Assembly: GCA_977006965.1 (NCBI GenBank)
Contig: OZ345353.1
Location: 2,976,001 to 3,040,000, forward strand
Direction: 5' to 3'
DNA length: 64,000 bases
Source of the DNA: Phymatolithon calcareum
Taxonomy: Eukaryota; Rhodophyta; Florideophyceae; Hapalidiales
Within the stretch, counting starts at the first letter, position 1, and each line of letters begins with the position of its first letter. The notes under the pieces are model-generated. The model was not told where the DNA came from. It made no database searches and saw only the letters and a program-made list of their open reading frames with translations. The translations under genes and the position numbers were made by a program. Below are positions 22,890 to 32,383 of the stretch, piece after piece.

Positions 22890-22893
22890 CTAG
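22801..22893. repeat. Left half of a duplicated segment (filled site)
   Basis: 22801-22893 plus 24539-24660 is essentially the same as the contiguous 25168-25375. The break between halves is exactly the transposon 22894-24538. The 25-kb copy is therefore the unoccupied version of the site, with CTAG once at 25255-25258. Confidence 0.88.
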
Positions 22894-24538
22894 TGTCTAT
22901 GTGACGGGAATTTTCCCTCAATTGAGGGGCACTTTTCCCTCAATTGAGGGAATGAGAATCATTTATTTTTTGCCAACGAAAGCTACTCATTATTAGGCTC
23001 ATCAAACGCATCAAGCTCATGGATGTGTTCAACATGCTTAGCAAAACAGTTTCTACCAGTTGAAGTGCCACATATGTTGATTGCGGCGCCAGCAAGTCCA
23101 TAACATGATGAGAACACGAGGGTTAATTCCTTGACTTGTCAGACTCTGCAGTTGTTTTGAACCGCTAAAGTAGTCATCATGCCACTTGTGGCTTACTTTC
23201 TATCTTCGGGGGAGTTAAGTGGGTTTCAACACCGCCCTTGGAGCAAAGAACATCGATGAATATTGCGCGAGGCAAAATGAATCCGGGGGGACATGGCGCC
23301 TTGCTGAACGAGCGCCTACCGATACTGTACGGACAACATAGTCCCTTGTTCACTTGGTTACACCGTGAATGTGACGCACAGGAGGTACTCGGAGAATCTG
23401 GCTGTGGTCATCCCACTGTTTGAAAATGAAGGAGCGAGGATATACTTGTTCCCCATGGAAGACTTCCATAAATCTCTTTGCGCCCAACTCATGAGGACGA
23501 GTATTCCGAATATCTTAGCCTCCATTTTTCCTATTCGTTTCAGCTTAGCGGATGCCAAAGCAAGAATTGTTCGCAGGTGCACTCGGCGAAACATAGTCAT
23601 GAAGGAATCGTACGGTGTGTGGAACCCGATGCCACCATTCTCGGATATAACTTCTCCGTTTATAGTGCGAACTTTCCAGAACTGACCGGGAATCCTTCCC
23701 CCAACTGGAGATAGAACTTGGCGCTCGAACCGTGGCACTTCATGAGCAAATATACTCTGCGCACAGTCTCGTGCAATGATATCAAGCTCCTCTTGCCATT
23801 ATTTTCCCAAGAACCATGCAGGTTGTAGGCGAGAGAGCCCGCAAGAGGGCGTTCAGAGCTCCCGTTGACTGTATGGTAGGTTTGCGTTGCCTTCTGTCGA
23901 GAGTGTGGTTCATACTGAACGGGGAACTCGGCGTTTGGCGAAGAAGATGTTCGACCGCGAGTACTGTAAGCCGGCGTTCGAGGTACAGAATTTTGCCTGC
24001 TGGGACTCGATACAACCATTCGAGAGGAATGAGCGCCTTCTTCAGCCTTCCCTGCCTTGACATTAACAATCTTGATAGTCTTAATCTTAGTCTTCTCGAT
24101 TGGTTTCTGAACAAGGACCCATTTCGAGCGAAGTGACGTGTTCGAGCGACCCTGATTTCATCAACGTGCACCTCTTGAACAGTGCCGTTAACCTTTTTTG
24201 ACTTGTAAAAAGCTCCGTATAGTCGGCAGCACTCTGCGAGACTTGTTAATGATGTTGCTTTGGTGTGTACGGCTGCACCGACCACTCGGCGCGGGTCTTT
24301 TTCTCGAGGCATGGCAGATGTGTTTTTTCTGAGTGACCAACAGATTTTCGTTCCTACCGGCGAACGACGCGGTTTTAAGGTAGTAAAAGGGGTACTCCCC
24401 ACCAAGAACAAAAGGTCAGCTTTTCGAATCTGGCGCTAAAAAACTGTTCCGCATTCTTTTCACAAACGTTTTTGAGCTTTTAAATCCACCCTCAATTGAG
24501 GGAAATTCCCTCAATTGAGGGTGTTCGTCACATAGACA
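22894..24538 (-). mobile_element. DNA transposon with CTAG target duplication and paired palindromes in its ends
   Basis: The 1645-bp element begins TGTCTATGTGACG and ends with the inverse CGTCACATAGACA. It is flanked by CTAG at 22890-22893 and 24539-24542; the empty paralogous site has CTAG once. Each end contains two 14-bp palindromes CCCTCAATTGAGGG (22915, 22937, 24489 and 24508). Inside, on the minus strand, lies a decayed transposase. A related copy starts at 37851. Superfamily: the protein fragments look piggyBac-like, but a CTAG target differs from the TTAA typical of piggyBac, so the placement is tentative. Confidence 0.75.
22985..24312 (-). pseudogene. Decayed piggyBac-like (DDE_Tnp_1_7) transposase
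   Basis: Protein-like segments occur in different minus-strand frames. They include a start region MPREKDPRRVVGAAVHTK (frame ending 23782) and a segment with FGILVLMSWAQRDLW, then GNKYILAPSFSNSGMTTARFSEYL (read in two parts). The last segment ends with CGTSTGRNCFAKHVEHI then a stop near 22985. The order (GVLVL, SRxDLW, APSFxxxGM, RFxE) is what I recall of the N-terminal half of piggyBac-type transposases. Several frameshifts and stops make it inactive. The copy at 38.0-38.9 kb is conserved in the same places. Conservation between copies is seen; the family name is inference. Confidence 0.45.
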
Positions 24539-24542
24539 CTAG

Positions 24543-25564
24543 TGCTAGCAGTTCAGAACAATGCCATAAAATTGCGCTGTATGAACTGGTATAATAAGAC
24601 TTTTTATTACAAAAGTTTAATCAGCTGTCCGCTTGTCAAGATCAGTCAGGAGCATTAGAAACCTAAAGAAGTTTTTACTGATCGGCAACTCCCAATGGCT
24701 GCAACGAGCTGTGGATGTAACCGAGAAATGATGAACCGTAATGAGGACGATCCGAGGAACTCCAGCTCGACATGATGTCTGGATGGAGTTGGATGTAATC
24801 TCAGTACGGAAGGGGATACTCTGGGGCTAAGCCCAGATGTAGGCCTTGATTGGGGAGCGATAAGCTCGACAAGATCGTGTAATGTGAAACTATGACTTGG
24901 TCAGAACTCTCTGGCCAAGGGTCATGCTATGCTAGATAAATACTGTCGCGGAAGTGGAGCTCAGACGTATGATCTCCGTCAAGCTAGCTGCGCATCGCAA
25001 TACCTCAGTGTAACGACTAGACATAAGGTGCGACTGACCTGAGACATGCTGACTGCGAGTCAGCATGTTAGAGATGAACGGACGGACGAACGGTCAGTCC
25101 TTGACTCTAACATTGGCCATTACCAGATAGCTACATACATTTGAAAGAACAAAGATTTGTCAAGAGCAATGCACAAGCTAATTTCAGGCATAGATACTGT
25201 ACAGTACGATAGCGTTGCCGTATTCGCCTAATCTGGGCTGGAAAGTGTGTTTGTCTAGCGCTAGCAGTTCAGAACAATGCCATAAAATTGCGCTGTATGA
25301 ACTGGTATAATAAGACTTTTTATTACAAAAGTTTAATCAGCTGTCCGCTTCTCGAGATCAGTCAGGAGCATCATGCTCCTGACTGATCTTGACAAGCGGA
25401 CATGATGCTCCTGACGGGTTGTTTCCGTTCGTCGAGAACGACAAGTAGCTCGACCACGAAAAATAGGATATTTTAATCATTTTGACCACTTGTCAAGGTC
25501 ATGCTCCTACCCGGTTGCTCTAAATTGAACCAGATCTTCTGAAACCGGGGATGCAGACCTGTTT
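24543..25564. other. Repeat-rich intergenic, possible solo LTR at about 24650-25112
   Basis: 24543-24660 and 25259-25375 are the right half of the duplicated segment. Between them, on the minus strand, sequence beginning TGTTAGAGTCAAGGACTG at 25112 is LTR-like in length and lack of coding, and is inserted relative to the duplicate; I could not establish its other end or a target duplication. It includes a small palindrome at about 25045-25069. 25341-25402 folds into a near-perfect ~29-bp inverted repeat containing CAGTCAGGAGCAT. Confidence 0.35.
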
Positions 25565-26878
25565 GTGGAGAGCACGGCTCAAAAAATAGACATTTTTATC
25601 TTATTTTATAGTGTTCGCAAGTCAATGATGAGAAAACTGTCCTTCGTATTTGATGCAGTACATCAGGGAGCGCTCTCTATCCCATCAGATGGGATAGAGA
25701 GCGCTTCAGATTCTGAAGGCTTCACTCCCAGATCTCAACACACTGCATCACCCTGTACTGTATCATACTGGGAATGTTGTGAAAGTGATGGCATTGAACG
25801 ATTTCTATCAACTGTCTTTTCGAAGTACGCAAAACCCGGGGAAAGTAAGCACCCTGGCAGAACAAAGTAATATAACATCTAAACTATAGTTTAAGGAACA
25901 GAGAATATTTGTATTTCAATCTAATGTGCAGATGAACACTCTGGTTTTACATGGTAAGGGTTAAGCTCGGCGCCGAGAGCGATTTTTGGAATTCTGAGGG
26001 CCGAATACGTATTTCCCCGCTCCTTGTTCTTCAAAAACTGGGACACCGTTCACCGAATACCTCCGGTGCATTTTATTCAATGTGCAACCAAGAGAAAAAG
26101 GAAAACTGTAGTCTGCGCAGTACCGCTGGTCGGTCGGCCAAGATTCTGTGGATCCTATATATTACCACAGCATGCGCACTGTGTCTCCGCCGGTCTCACT
26201 TGCGTCTATGAGTCCATATCTCGTTGGTATGGAAAACGAAGGTCACTAAATTGAAACTGGACTACCTCAGAACATTGCCATTTACAGTAAGCCGGAGAAC
26301 AGTTGCGAGATAAAGCACTCGTCGGGTGGAAGAATTGTGATAATGCCGCATCTCAAGCTGGTGGCAACTGCTGAAGACGAGAAAAAATGAGATTTCCAAA
26401 GCGAGATGGTCCACGGTACAGCATCTGTATGCCGTCTTGTGGCCACAATACTTTGCGAGTGTTTACTCTGCAGAGATTCAACAAGTGCGCCTATAGTCCA
26501 TAGGGGTTATCAGTTTCCGTAGTTTTTAGATGGCTTTTATTCTCTGATGCCCACCCAGAGGGTCAGCAGCACATGATGCAGCGAGGCTATTGACAATGCT
26601 GCTCGAGCAACGCATCGATATCTCATTTGCCGCACGCACTACTCGTTGACGTTCAGTCCGCACAGAACGCACATATGCATTCAGGAGCGCTGTTGGAACG
26701 CACTTGACTTCCAAAAAAAGAAAAGGAAGACTGCGAATGTCATGAGGACTACTTTTTCTGTGCGAAACAACTGCAGAGTTGGCAAATTCAAGACAATGAC
26801 CCTCATGTGTTCACCATGTATTAGGCTTGACAGTGCCACACTTGATACCGTATCAACTGCCATTTCCAGCATCCCTGA
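25565..26878. other. No recognised gene; includes an 18-bp-arm perfect palindrome
   Basis: An ORF of 101 codons at 25565-25870 (+) starts at a GTG and resembles nothing known to me. 25669-25705 is a perfect inverted repeat (18-bp arms, one central A) made from CGCTCTCTATCCCATC. Other ORFs up to 26878 are short and overlap on both strands. From about 26857 the sequence recurs inside the foldback element at 34486. Confidence 0.4.
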
Positions 26879-27256
26879 TCATGAAATGTAGACAAGCTTG
26901 GAATACAGTATATATCTCGACTCCGTGATTATTGATAAAGTCACAGTTTCTTTCAGAAAAAACTGTGAACCAGGAATTCTCACTGCCATCTCTGGATTCG
27001 TCGAAATGCAGAACCATGTGAGCTCGTACGATCGTGCAGATGTGTTGTTTGTATTAAAATCCAAGATCAATGTGAAAAACTGTCTGTCTCCTAGTCGGAG
27101 AACAGCAATGGCAGCAAGGCTTATTAATGCGAATGTTGCGATGGTGATGACTCTCCGGAGGTGTAACCCTAAGTAGAGATACACATGGATAAATGATGAG
27201 ATCTCGGCACTCACGCCTTCCAGTGTTGTCAACATCCTGTCTGTTAAATCTGTCAC
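26879..27256 (-). CDS. Small single-pass membrane protein, hypothetical (copy A)
   Basis: A 125-codon minus-strand ORF beginning MTDLTDRML. It has one clear hydrophobic segment at about residues 36-53 (VITIATFALISLAAIAVL) following a short helical N-terminus, then a polar domain with two N-x-T/S sites (NTNNTSARS). It is divergent from the Cys-rich peptide gene 425 bp away, and both are in the duplicated block. Copy B (29413-30075) shares the first ~103 residues, then departs. A third, partial copy covering the 3' half and stop is captured at 34515-34706. Preservation of the frame across copies with a few substitutions supports a real coding sequence, but additional exons are possible. I do not recognise the family. 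Confidence 0.45.
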   Translation of the reverse strand: MTDLTDRMLTTLEGVSAEISSFIHVYLYLGLHLRRVITIATFALISLAAIAVLRLGDRQFFTLILDFNTNNTSARSYELTWFCISTNPEMAVRIPGSQFFLKETVTLSIITESRYILYSKLVYIS

Positions 27257-27680
27257 AGTTTGCAGTTGAGAAAACTTGAAACTCCCAAGCGTCGTGTTCG
27301 ATAAACTAATAACAGCGAGACCATTATGTGTTTCACAGAACCAGCTTGGCTACATTTCATTATTTTATAGTATTAAAGCAGAAGATAACGTAGGAATGTT
27401 TTGGTAGCTGCATGTCGCTCTTTTGTCACACTTGGATCGCGCGCCGCGCTCTCAGCGGTTTGTCAATTGCAATAGTATTCATCTCTTGATTTATCGACGC
27501 TTGTACACGCAATTACACCCCATGTCGCATTCCTACACAATCTCTATTGAACACGTATTTGCTCAATATAAGAATCCCGGGGCGCGGAAGCATGAATCAG
27601 TATTTCCTTGTCGCCCTGCAGCACGCTCCCTGAAAAAATCCGACCAAAGCTCTGTTCGCCATTGACCTATCTTTGAATAC

Positions 27681-27944
27681 ATGGCTTCAAAAGGTACTCT
27701 CTTGTTCCTGCTCTCAATGATCCTCGTCATGGCCTCCACAGCCAGAGGTAAATGCCAAGGAGTCGGTGGGGGGGGATGCGGCTGCCACAAAGGCTACTGC
27801 TGGTCGCGCTGTTTCAACGGTTTTCCCGGAAATCCGTGGTGTTACACGACCCGTTCATATTCGCAAAGCTTCAAGTACGTAAAGTGCAACAAATCAAGTG
27901 ACTGCAACACCAGATGGGCTTGCGCTGGGTCTTGCACCGTGTAG
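27681..27944 (+). CDS. Secreted 10-cysteine peptide precursor (copy A, intact)
   Basis: An 87-residue ORF. Residues 1-23 form a classical signal peptide (hydrophobic LLFLLSMILVMA, cleavage likely near residue 20-23). The mature ~64 residues carry ten cysteines at 25, 33, 35, 40, 44, 54, 69, 75, 81 and 85, with a Gly run at 29-32 and the pattern GYCWxxC, WCYTT, DC, CxGxC. This is the build of a disulfide-rich extracellular peptide such as a defence or defensin-like peptide, toxin-like peptide or signal. I do not know the exact family. The pattern gives a faint impression of arthropod secreted peptides, unverified. The gene is intronless, divergent from the membrane-protein ORF and duplicated; the second copy is split by an LTR element. 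Confidence 0.75.
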   Translation: MASKGTLLFLLSMILVMASTARGKCQGVGGGGCGCHKGYCWSRCFNGFPGNPWCYTTRSYSQSFKYVKCNKSSDCNTRWACAGSCTV

Positions 27945-27964
27945 ATGTGCCTAATGATGTTAGC

Positions 27965-28980
27965 CTAAAGCGATTGCATAGCGCTCCGATCTTCTTTCTG
28001 TGCCTGGCCGGCGGGGAATTTGTACTGAAATAAAGGTTTGTCTATCCTTGAAAGAAAAATAGTGCAACTACCAATGCCTCCGTACGCCAAATCCAAACGC
28101 CTCTGTAACATTTTTAAGTCGCTGTTAACTGGCGTGCGAAACGTAATGGCCACCTGCAGAGCGCTGATGACAGAGCTCAACCTTGGTCCACACGACTGGC
28201 CTTTTGTATTACCGATTGTGATGATGGCACTAGATGCGGCTCCACTCGAACGCCTTTGTCGTCGCGATGACGGCACACACTGATCGACTCTTGAAGCCAT
28301 GACCGGGCTCAAACCCAAGAGCAAGTTGCTGTATGGTGATGCGAAGCTCCCTGGGAGTTTAGACCTTCTTTCCATCGATCTACTGCGCGCAGAACAAGAG
28401 ATGGAGTTGAACAAATTGCAAGCCACGATGAACGAAATGCGCAAGGAAAGCGAACGCAGCGTGGCAAAGGCACGAGCACGGCAGCTGCGCTCCCCTAATA
28501 ATCGCACCAATATTATTAAACCAGCTTTACGGTGGGTGACTTTGTACTTGTCAGGCGAGAACAGGAAAAAGGACACAAGATGCAATTTCGCTGGCTAGGA
28601 CCTCGCCGCATTGTTTCTGTCGTGAGCGATTTGGTGTACGACGTTGCTAAGCCTAACGGATCCGATATTTCTCGTGTGCACTGTGCGCGGCTCCAACTAT
28701 ACTGTGCGAGACAAGAGAAGACTGAAGTTTCCAAGGCCCTTTGGACTTCGCCGAGCACACCGAGGCGCGATATTAGCAGGTGGACAAATTCATAACAATT
28801 GGAGAAGCTGACGATGGAATCTTTGTTCAAGTGCAGTGGGTTGGATTACTCGACGAGCGCGATTGGACGTGGGTCAAACTTCAGGACATTTGCGAAGATA
28901 TGCCTGCCGCGTTAACTGAGATTTTGAACGACGCAAAGAAGAGCAAGAAGCTGATCAAAACCTTCAGCTTGTGTAGATGA
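27965..28980 (+). pseudogene. Ty3/gypsy integrase C-terminus plus chromodomain remnant (copy A)
   Basis: Three plus-strand frames together read as the end of a Ty3 polyprotein. They are 28038-28283 (LGPHDWPFVLPIVMMALDAAP, end of the integrase core), 28299-28598 then 28532-28795 (GDFVLVRREQ..KMQFRWLGPRRIV, the GPY/F-type module) and 28780-28980 (FVQVQWVGLLDERDWTW, chromodomain-like with aromatic cage residues, ending at TGA). Frameshifts and stops separate them. No LTR, RT or protease is nearby, so it is a fragment carried along in the duplicated block. Confidence 0.8.
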
Positions 28981-29208
28981 ACACGGCCAGATGTACATAT
29001 TCATGGGGACATGTAGACGTTGAAGCCCTCCTTGAGACTTTGATAGAGGACCGCTACAAGTGAACTCGAGACAATCCTGCTTGAGGGCATGGGTTCCACT
29101 GTCGAATACGCTACTCAGAAGACTAGCCTTGTTAGTATAAGACCAGAAGAGAGCCTAGACTAAAGGCCAGAATTCGAACCACCACAACGAAGGACTTTTG
29201 GGCATCCG

Positions 29209-29412
29209 ATTTCCGTCTCTAATATGACAAAGTACTAATTCGAGAAGACAATGGCACATAACGAGAATTAAATCTTGGATGTGGTTACACTGAGCACCGA
29301 GCCTCTGTTTCAGAAATTGATAAGTATTCCCAGGCGGATCTTGACAGTCAAGCGCGGTCAAGCAAGAAGCAAAGCACGAAAGATAGAGCTACATTCAATT
29401 GAACGATAGTCG
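29209..29412. other. Spacer between duplicated blocks, no gene
   Basis: Unique sequence between the right edge of block A and the membrane-protein ORF of block B. Nothing recognisable. Confidence 0.4.
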
Positions 29413-30075
29413 TCAATGGCAAAGTCGCTTCGAGCACCGCAGCACTGTGTTATAGAGCCACTTCAGCATCAGGATCAGCAGCTCCCAGTAGTTCTTAAAT
29501 AATCCTGCATGTAAAATGTAGATGAAATGAAGTTTTACGGCAGACGGCAAAACTAATAATGAGAGCTGCATGAGTGTGCACAATGAGTAATGAAATGATT
29601 TGGAGTTCGTAAGCTCAGTCGGTGCATAACTTGGGCTTATCACGCACTGAATTTTATGCACGTGTATTTCTTTCACCCCGGGTACCACACAGAGCCGGTT
29701 GACAATCAAGAACAACGCATTGTTGGAGGAACATATCTCGACTCCGTGATTATTGATAGTCACAGTTTCTTTCAGAAAAAACTGTGAACCAGGAATTCTC
29801 ACTGACATCTCTGGATTCGTCGAAATGCAGAACCATGTGAGCTCGTACGATCGTGCAGATGTGTTGTTTGTATTAAAATCCAAGATCAGTGTGAAAAACT
29901 GTCTGTCTCCTAGTCGGAGAACAGCAATGGCAGCAAGGCTTATTAATGCGAATGTTGCGATGGTGATGACTCTCCGGAGGTGTAACCCTAAGTAGAGATA
30001 CACATGGATAAATGATGAGATCTCGGCACTCACGCCTTCCAGTGTAGTCAGCATCATGTCTGTTAAATCTGACAC
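29413..30075 (-). CDS. Small membrane protein, hypothetical (copy B, extended C-terminus)
   Basis: 220 codons. The N-terminal ~103 residues match copy A, including the transmembrane segment at about 36-53. A 2-bp difference at about 29758 and a different downstream sequence (from 29733 leftwards) give it a new C-terminus, with further hydrophobic stretches (residues ~165-205) in place of the 23-residue tail of copy A. The replaced 3' sequence recurs partly at 33717-33790, so this copy is probably a rearranged chimera. It faces the split peptide gene at 30500. Confidence 0.35.
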   Translation of the reverse strand: MSDLTDMMLTTLEGVSAEISSFIHVYLYLGLHLRRVITIATFALISLAAIAVLRLGDRQFFTLILDFNTNNTSARSYELTWFCISTNPEMSVRIPGSQFFLKETVTINNHGVEICSSNNALFLIVNRLCVVPGVKEIHVHKIQCVISPSYAPTELTNSKSFHYSLCTLMQLSLLVLPSAVKLHFIYILHAGLFKNYWELLILMLKWLYNTVLRCSKRLCH

Positions 30076-30887
30076 AGTTTGCAGTTGAGAAAACTTGAAA
30101 CTCCCAAGCGTCGTGTTCGATAAACTAATTATAGCGAGTCCATTATGTGTTTCACAGAACCAGCTTGGCTACATTTCATTATCTTATAGTATTAAAGCAG
30201 AAGATAACGTAGGAATGTTTTGGTAGCTGCATGTCCCTCTTTTGTCACACTTGGATCGCGCGCCACGCTCTCAGCGGTTTGTCAATTGCAATAATATTCA
30301 TCTCTTGATTTATCGACGCTTGTACACGCAATTACACCCCATATCGCATTCCTGCACAATCTCTATTGAACACGTATTTGCTCAGTATAAGAACCCCGGG
30401 GCGCGGAAGCATGAATCAGTATTTCCTTGTCGCCCTGCAGCACGCTCCCTGAAAAAATCCGACCAAAGCTCTGTTCGCCATTGACCTATCTTTGAATACA
30501 TGGCTTCAAAAGGTACTCTCTTGTTCCTGCTCTCAATGATCCTCGTCATGGCCTCCACAGCCAGAGGTAAATGCCAAGGAGTCGGTGGGGGGTGTAGACA
30601 CGCAATGCTGCACGAGTGTAATTAGCGACACTTACACTCTCAGGGAGAACATACCAACCAATTGGGATTGTTAGAGTAGTGTCTGTTAGTGCTCCCCCTC
30701 TTTGTACAGGGTGTGCATTTCTCGCCCCTGCTCTATTTAAGCGGCGATCCTAAATCGCACCTTAGACTGGAGCATCTCATCTCATCATCTCATCGGAGAG
30801 AGATCACCCCTTTTCAAGATAAACCCATTCCTTATCTTAACACTCCCAGTGATTACAGAAATTTCTTTCCTGCAGGAGAATGTTTGA

Positions 30888-31235
30888 GTGTTAAGACGAA
30901 GATTGTCCAAGTTTGAATTGGAAATGGATGACCATCGAACCATGGGAAGCGGAAGTCTTTCGTCGGCGCAACCTACCGATCGGCAACCAACCGCCGCGCT
31001 ATTCCAACCCGTGAGCCACCCGATTTTACGGAGTCTCGACCCAAGAGTTGTGACAAGGTTTTTGAAGGCGAGGAAACGGTACGATGATGAGGTCAACGAG
31101 AAGAAGAAGGAAGCCCCGGCGATGACGGTGGTATCGTACACAGAGTCATCGACAAGAGAGAAGGCTCTACACAGTCTTCGAATGCCAATGCGCACCGAAC
31201 ATGCGGCGGCAAGGATTCTGGAGTTTACTTCCTAA
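30888..31235 (+). CDS. Gag-like ORF of the nonautonomous element
   Basis: 115 codons within the LTR element, basic and helical, with HPILRSLDPRVVTRFLKARK resembling the N-terminal region of Ty3-type Gag in protists and algae. The first in-frame ATG is at about 30924. It ends at TAA (31233-31235); a second frame (31201-31422) continues with basic residues. It lacks a zinc knuckle, so it may be a truncated Gag or simply decayed. Family assignment by impression only. Confidence 0.45.
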   Translation: MLRRRLSKFELEMDDHRTMGSGSLSSAQPTDRQPTAALFQPVSHPILRSLDPRVVTRFLKARKRYDDEVNEKKKEAPAMTVVSYTESSTREKALHSLRMPMRTEHAAARILEFTS

Positions 31236-31454
31236 GCGACTTCGATTGTTGCGAAAAAAATCAAGGACGGCAACCGGAGCCCGAATTGAAAGAAAGACGT
31301 TCCAGAAGGAACGCAAATATGGATTGGAAGGAGCAACCAATTCAGAGAAGGGACCTATCTATATCTCCGGCAATAAGGAGGAGAAGGTCAGCGTAGATTT
31401 GTGTGGCAATCAACACAAATGATATTCGCGGGACAGAAAAAATATGAAAACTCA

Positions 31455-31860
31455 AGGTCGGCAAAAGAAGGACGGGGTCCAACTCAAGGTCGAAAAAAAA
31501 GCGAAGAAGGACGGGGTCCAACTCAAGGTCGAAAAAGCGGAGAAGAAGGACGGGGTCCAACTCAAGGTCGACAAAGCGGCGAAGAAGGACGGGGTCCAAC
31601 TCACGGTCGGAAAAAGCGGCGAAGAAGGACGGGGTCCAACTCACGGTCGGAAAAAGCGGCGAAGAAGGACGGGGTCCAACTCAAGGTCGGAAAAAGCGGC
31701 GAAGAAGGACGGGGTCCAAACGAAGGCCGGAAAAAGCGGCGAAGAAGGACGGGGTCCAAACCAAGTCCGGAAAAAGCGGCGAAGAAGGACGGGGTCCAAA
31801 TCAAGGTCGGTAAAAGCTGGCGAAGAAGGACGGGGTCCAATACACGCAAGAAAAAGCTGG
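31455..31860 (+). repeat. 39/40-bp coding-like minisatellite inside the LTR element
   Basis: Ten units, each containing GAAGAAGGACGGGGTCCAA. Spacing between the GAC of successive units is 39, 39, 39, 40, 40, 40, 40, 40, 41 bp (anchors 31471, 31510, 31549, 31588, 31628, 31668, 31708, 31748, 31788, 31829). The first units keep frame (13-residue repeat KKDGVQLKVEKAE). The 40-bp units rotate the frame, so all three frames stay open with alternating Lys-rich, EEGRGP and RRRRTGS repeats. Confidence 0.95.
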
Positions 31861-32383
31861 CGAAGAAGGCCAAGCAAACATTGCGCATCAATGATTAATA
31901 CACTCTTCGAGTGTATGGGGCACTGTAGACACGCAATGCTGCACGAGTGTAATTAGCGACACTTACACTCTCAGGGAGAACATACCAACCAATTGGGATT
32001 GTTAGAGTAGTGTCTGTTAGTGCTCCCCCTCTTTGTACAGGGTGTGCATTTCTCGCCCCTGCTCTATTTAAGCGGCGATCCTAAATCGCACCTTAGACTG
32101 GAGCATCTCATCTCATCATCTCATCGGAGAGAGATCACCCCTTTTCAAGATAAACCCATTCCTTATCTTAACACTCCCAGTGATTACAGGGGGGATGCGG
32201 CTGCCACAAAGGCTACTGCTGGTCGCGCTGTTTCAACGGTTTTCCCGGAAATCCGTGGTGTTACACGACCCGTTCATATTCGCAAAGCTTCAAGTACGTA
32301 AAGTGCAACAAATCAAGTGACTGCAACACCAGATGGGCTTGCGCTGGGTCTTGCACCGTGTAGATGTGCCTAATGATGTTAGC

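Larger units (their letters stand above)
26916..29208 (+). repeat. Duplicated block, copy A
   Basis: About 2.3 kb repeated nearly identically in direct orientation at 29735-33629, where copy B is split by the LTR element at 30593-32188. It contains the membrane-protein ORF, the divergent Cys-rich peptide gene and a dead Ty3 integrase fragment. Differences are scattered single bases and a 2-bp indel at about 26940 versus 29758. The right edge is at GGGCATCCGATTT in both copies. Confidence 0.92.
30593..32188 (+). mobile_element. Young nonautonomous LTR retrotransposon (TR-GAG type)
   Basis: The 265-bp LTRs at 30593-30857 and 31924-32188 both begin TGTAGACACG and end TGATTACA, and are identical by my reading. 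A TATA-like CTATTTAAG lies in the LTR (about 30740). The internal 1066 bp contains a Gag-like ORF and a 39/40-bp minisatellite but no protease, RT or integrase, so it must be mobilised by a partner. The target duplication is 4-5 G residues. I found no convincing tRNA primer site after the left LTR. A diverged solo LTR of this family is at 13208-13476. Identical LTRs imply a very recent insertion. Confidence 0.93.
30500..32363 (+). pseudogene. Cys-rich peptide gene copy B, interrupted by an LTR retrotransposon
   Basis: 30500-30592 encodes the signal peptide and the first mature residues as in copy A. The remaining codons resume at 32189-32363 after the inserted element. The insertion falls in the eight-G run of the Gly codons. 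Leftover G runs of six on each side imply a 4-bp (or 5-bp) duplication. As it stands the gene gives only a signal peptide plus a few residues before running into LTR sequence. Without the insertion it would match copy A closely. Confidence 0.92.

Noticed and set aside
31455-31860. CRISPR-like array
   Set aside because: Units are contiguous with no unique spacers, in a eukaryotic LTR element.
31444-31956. Repeat-protein ORFs in the LTR minisatellite
   Set aside because: Frames rotate every 40-bp unit, so no consistent protein repeat is maintained beyond the first units.
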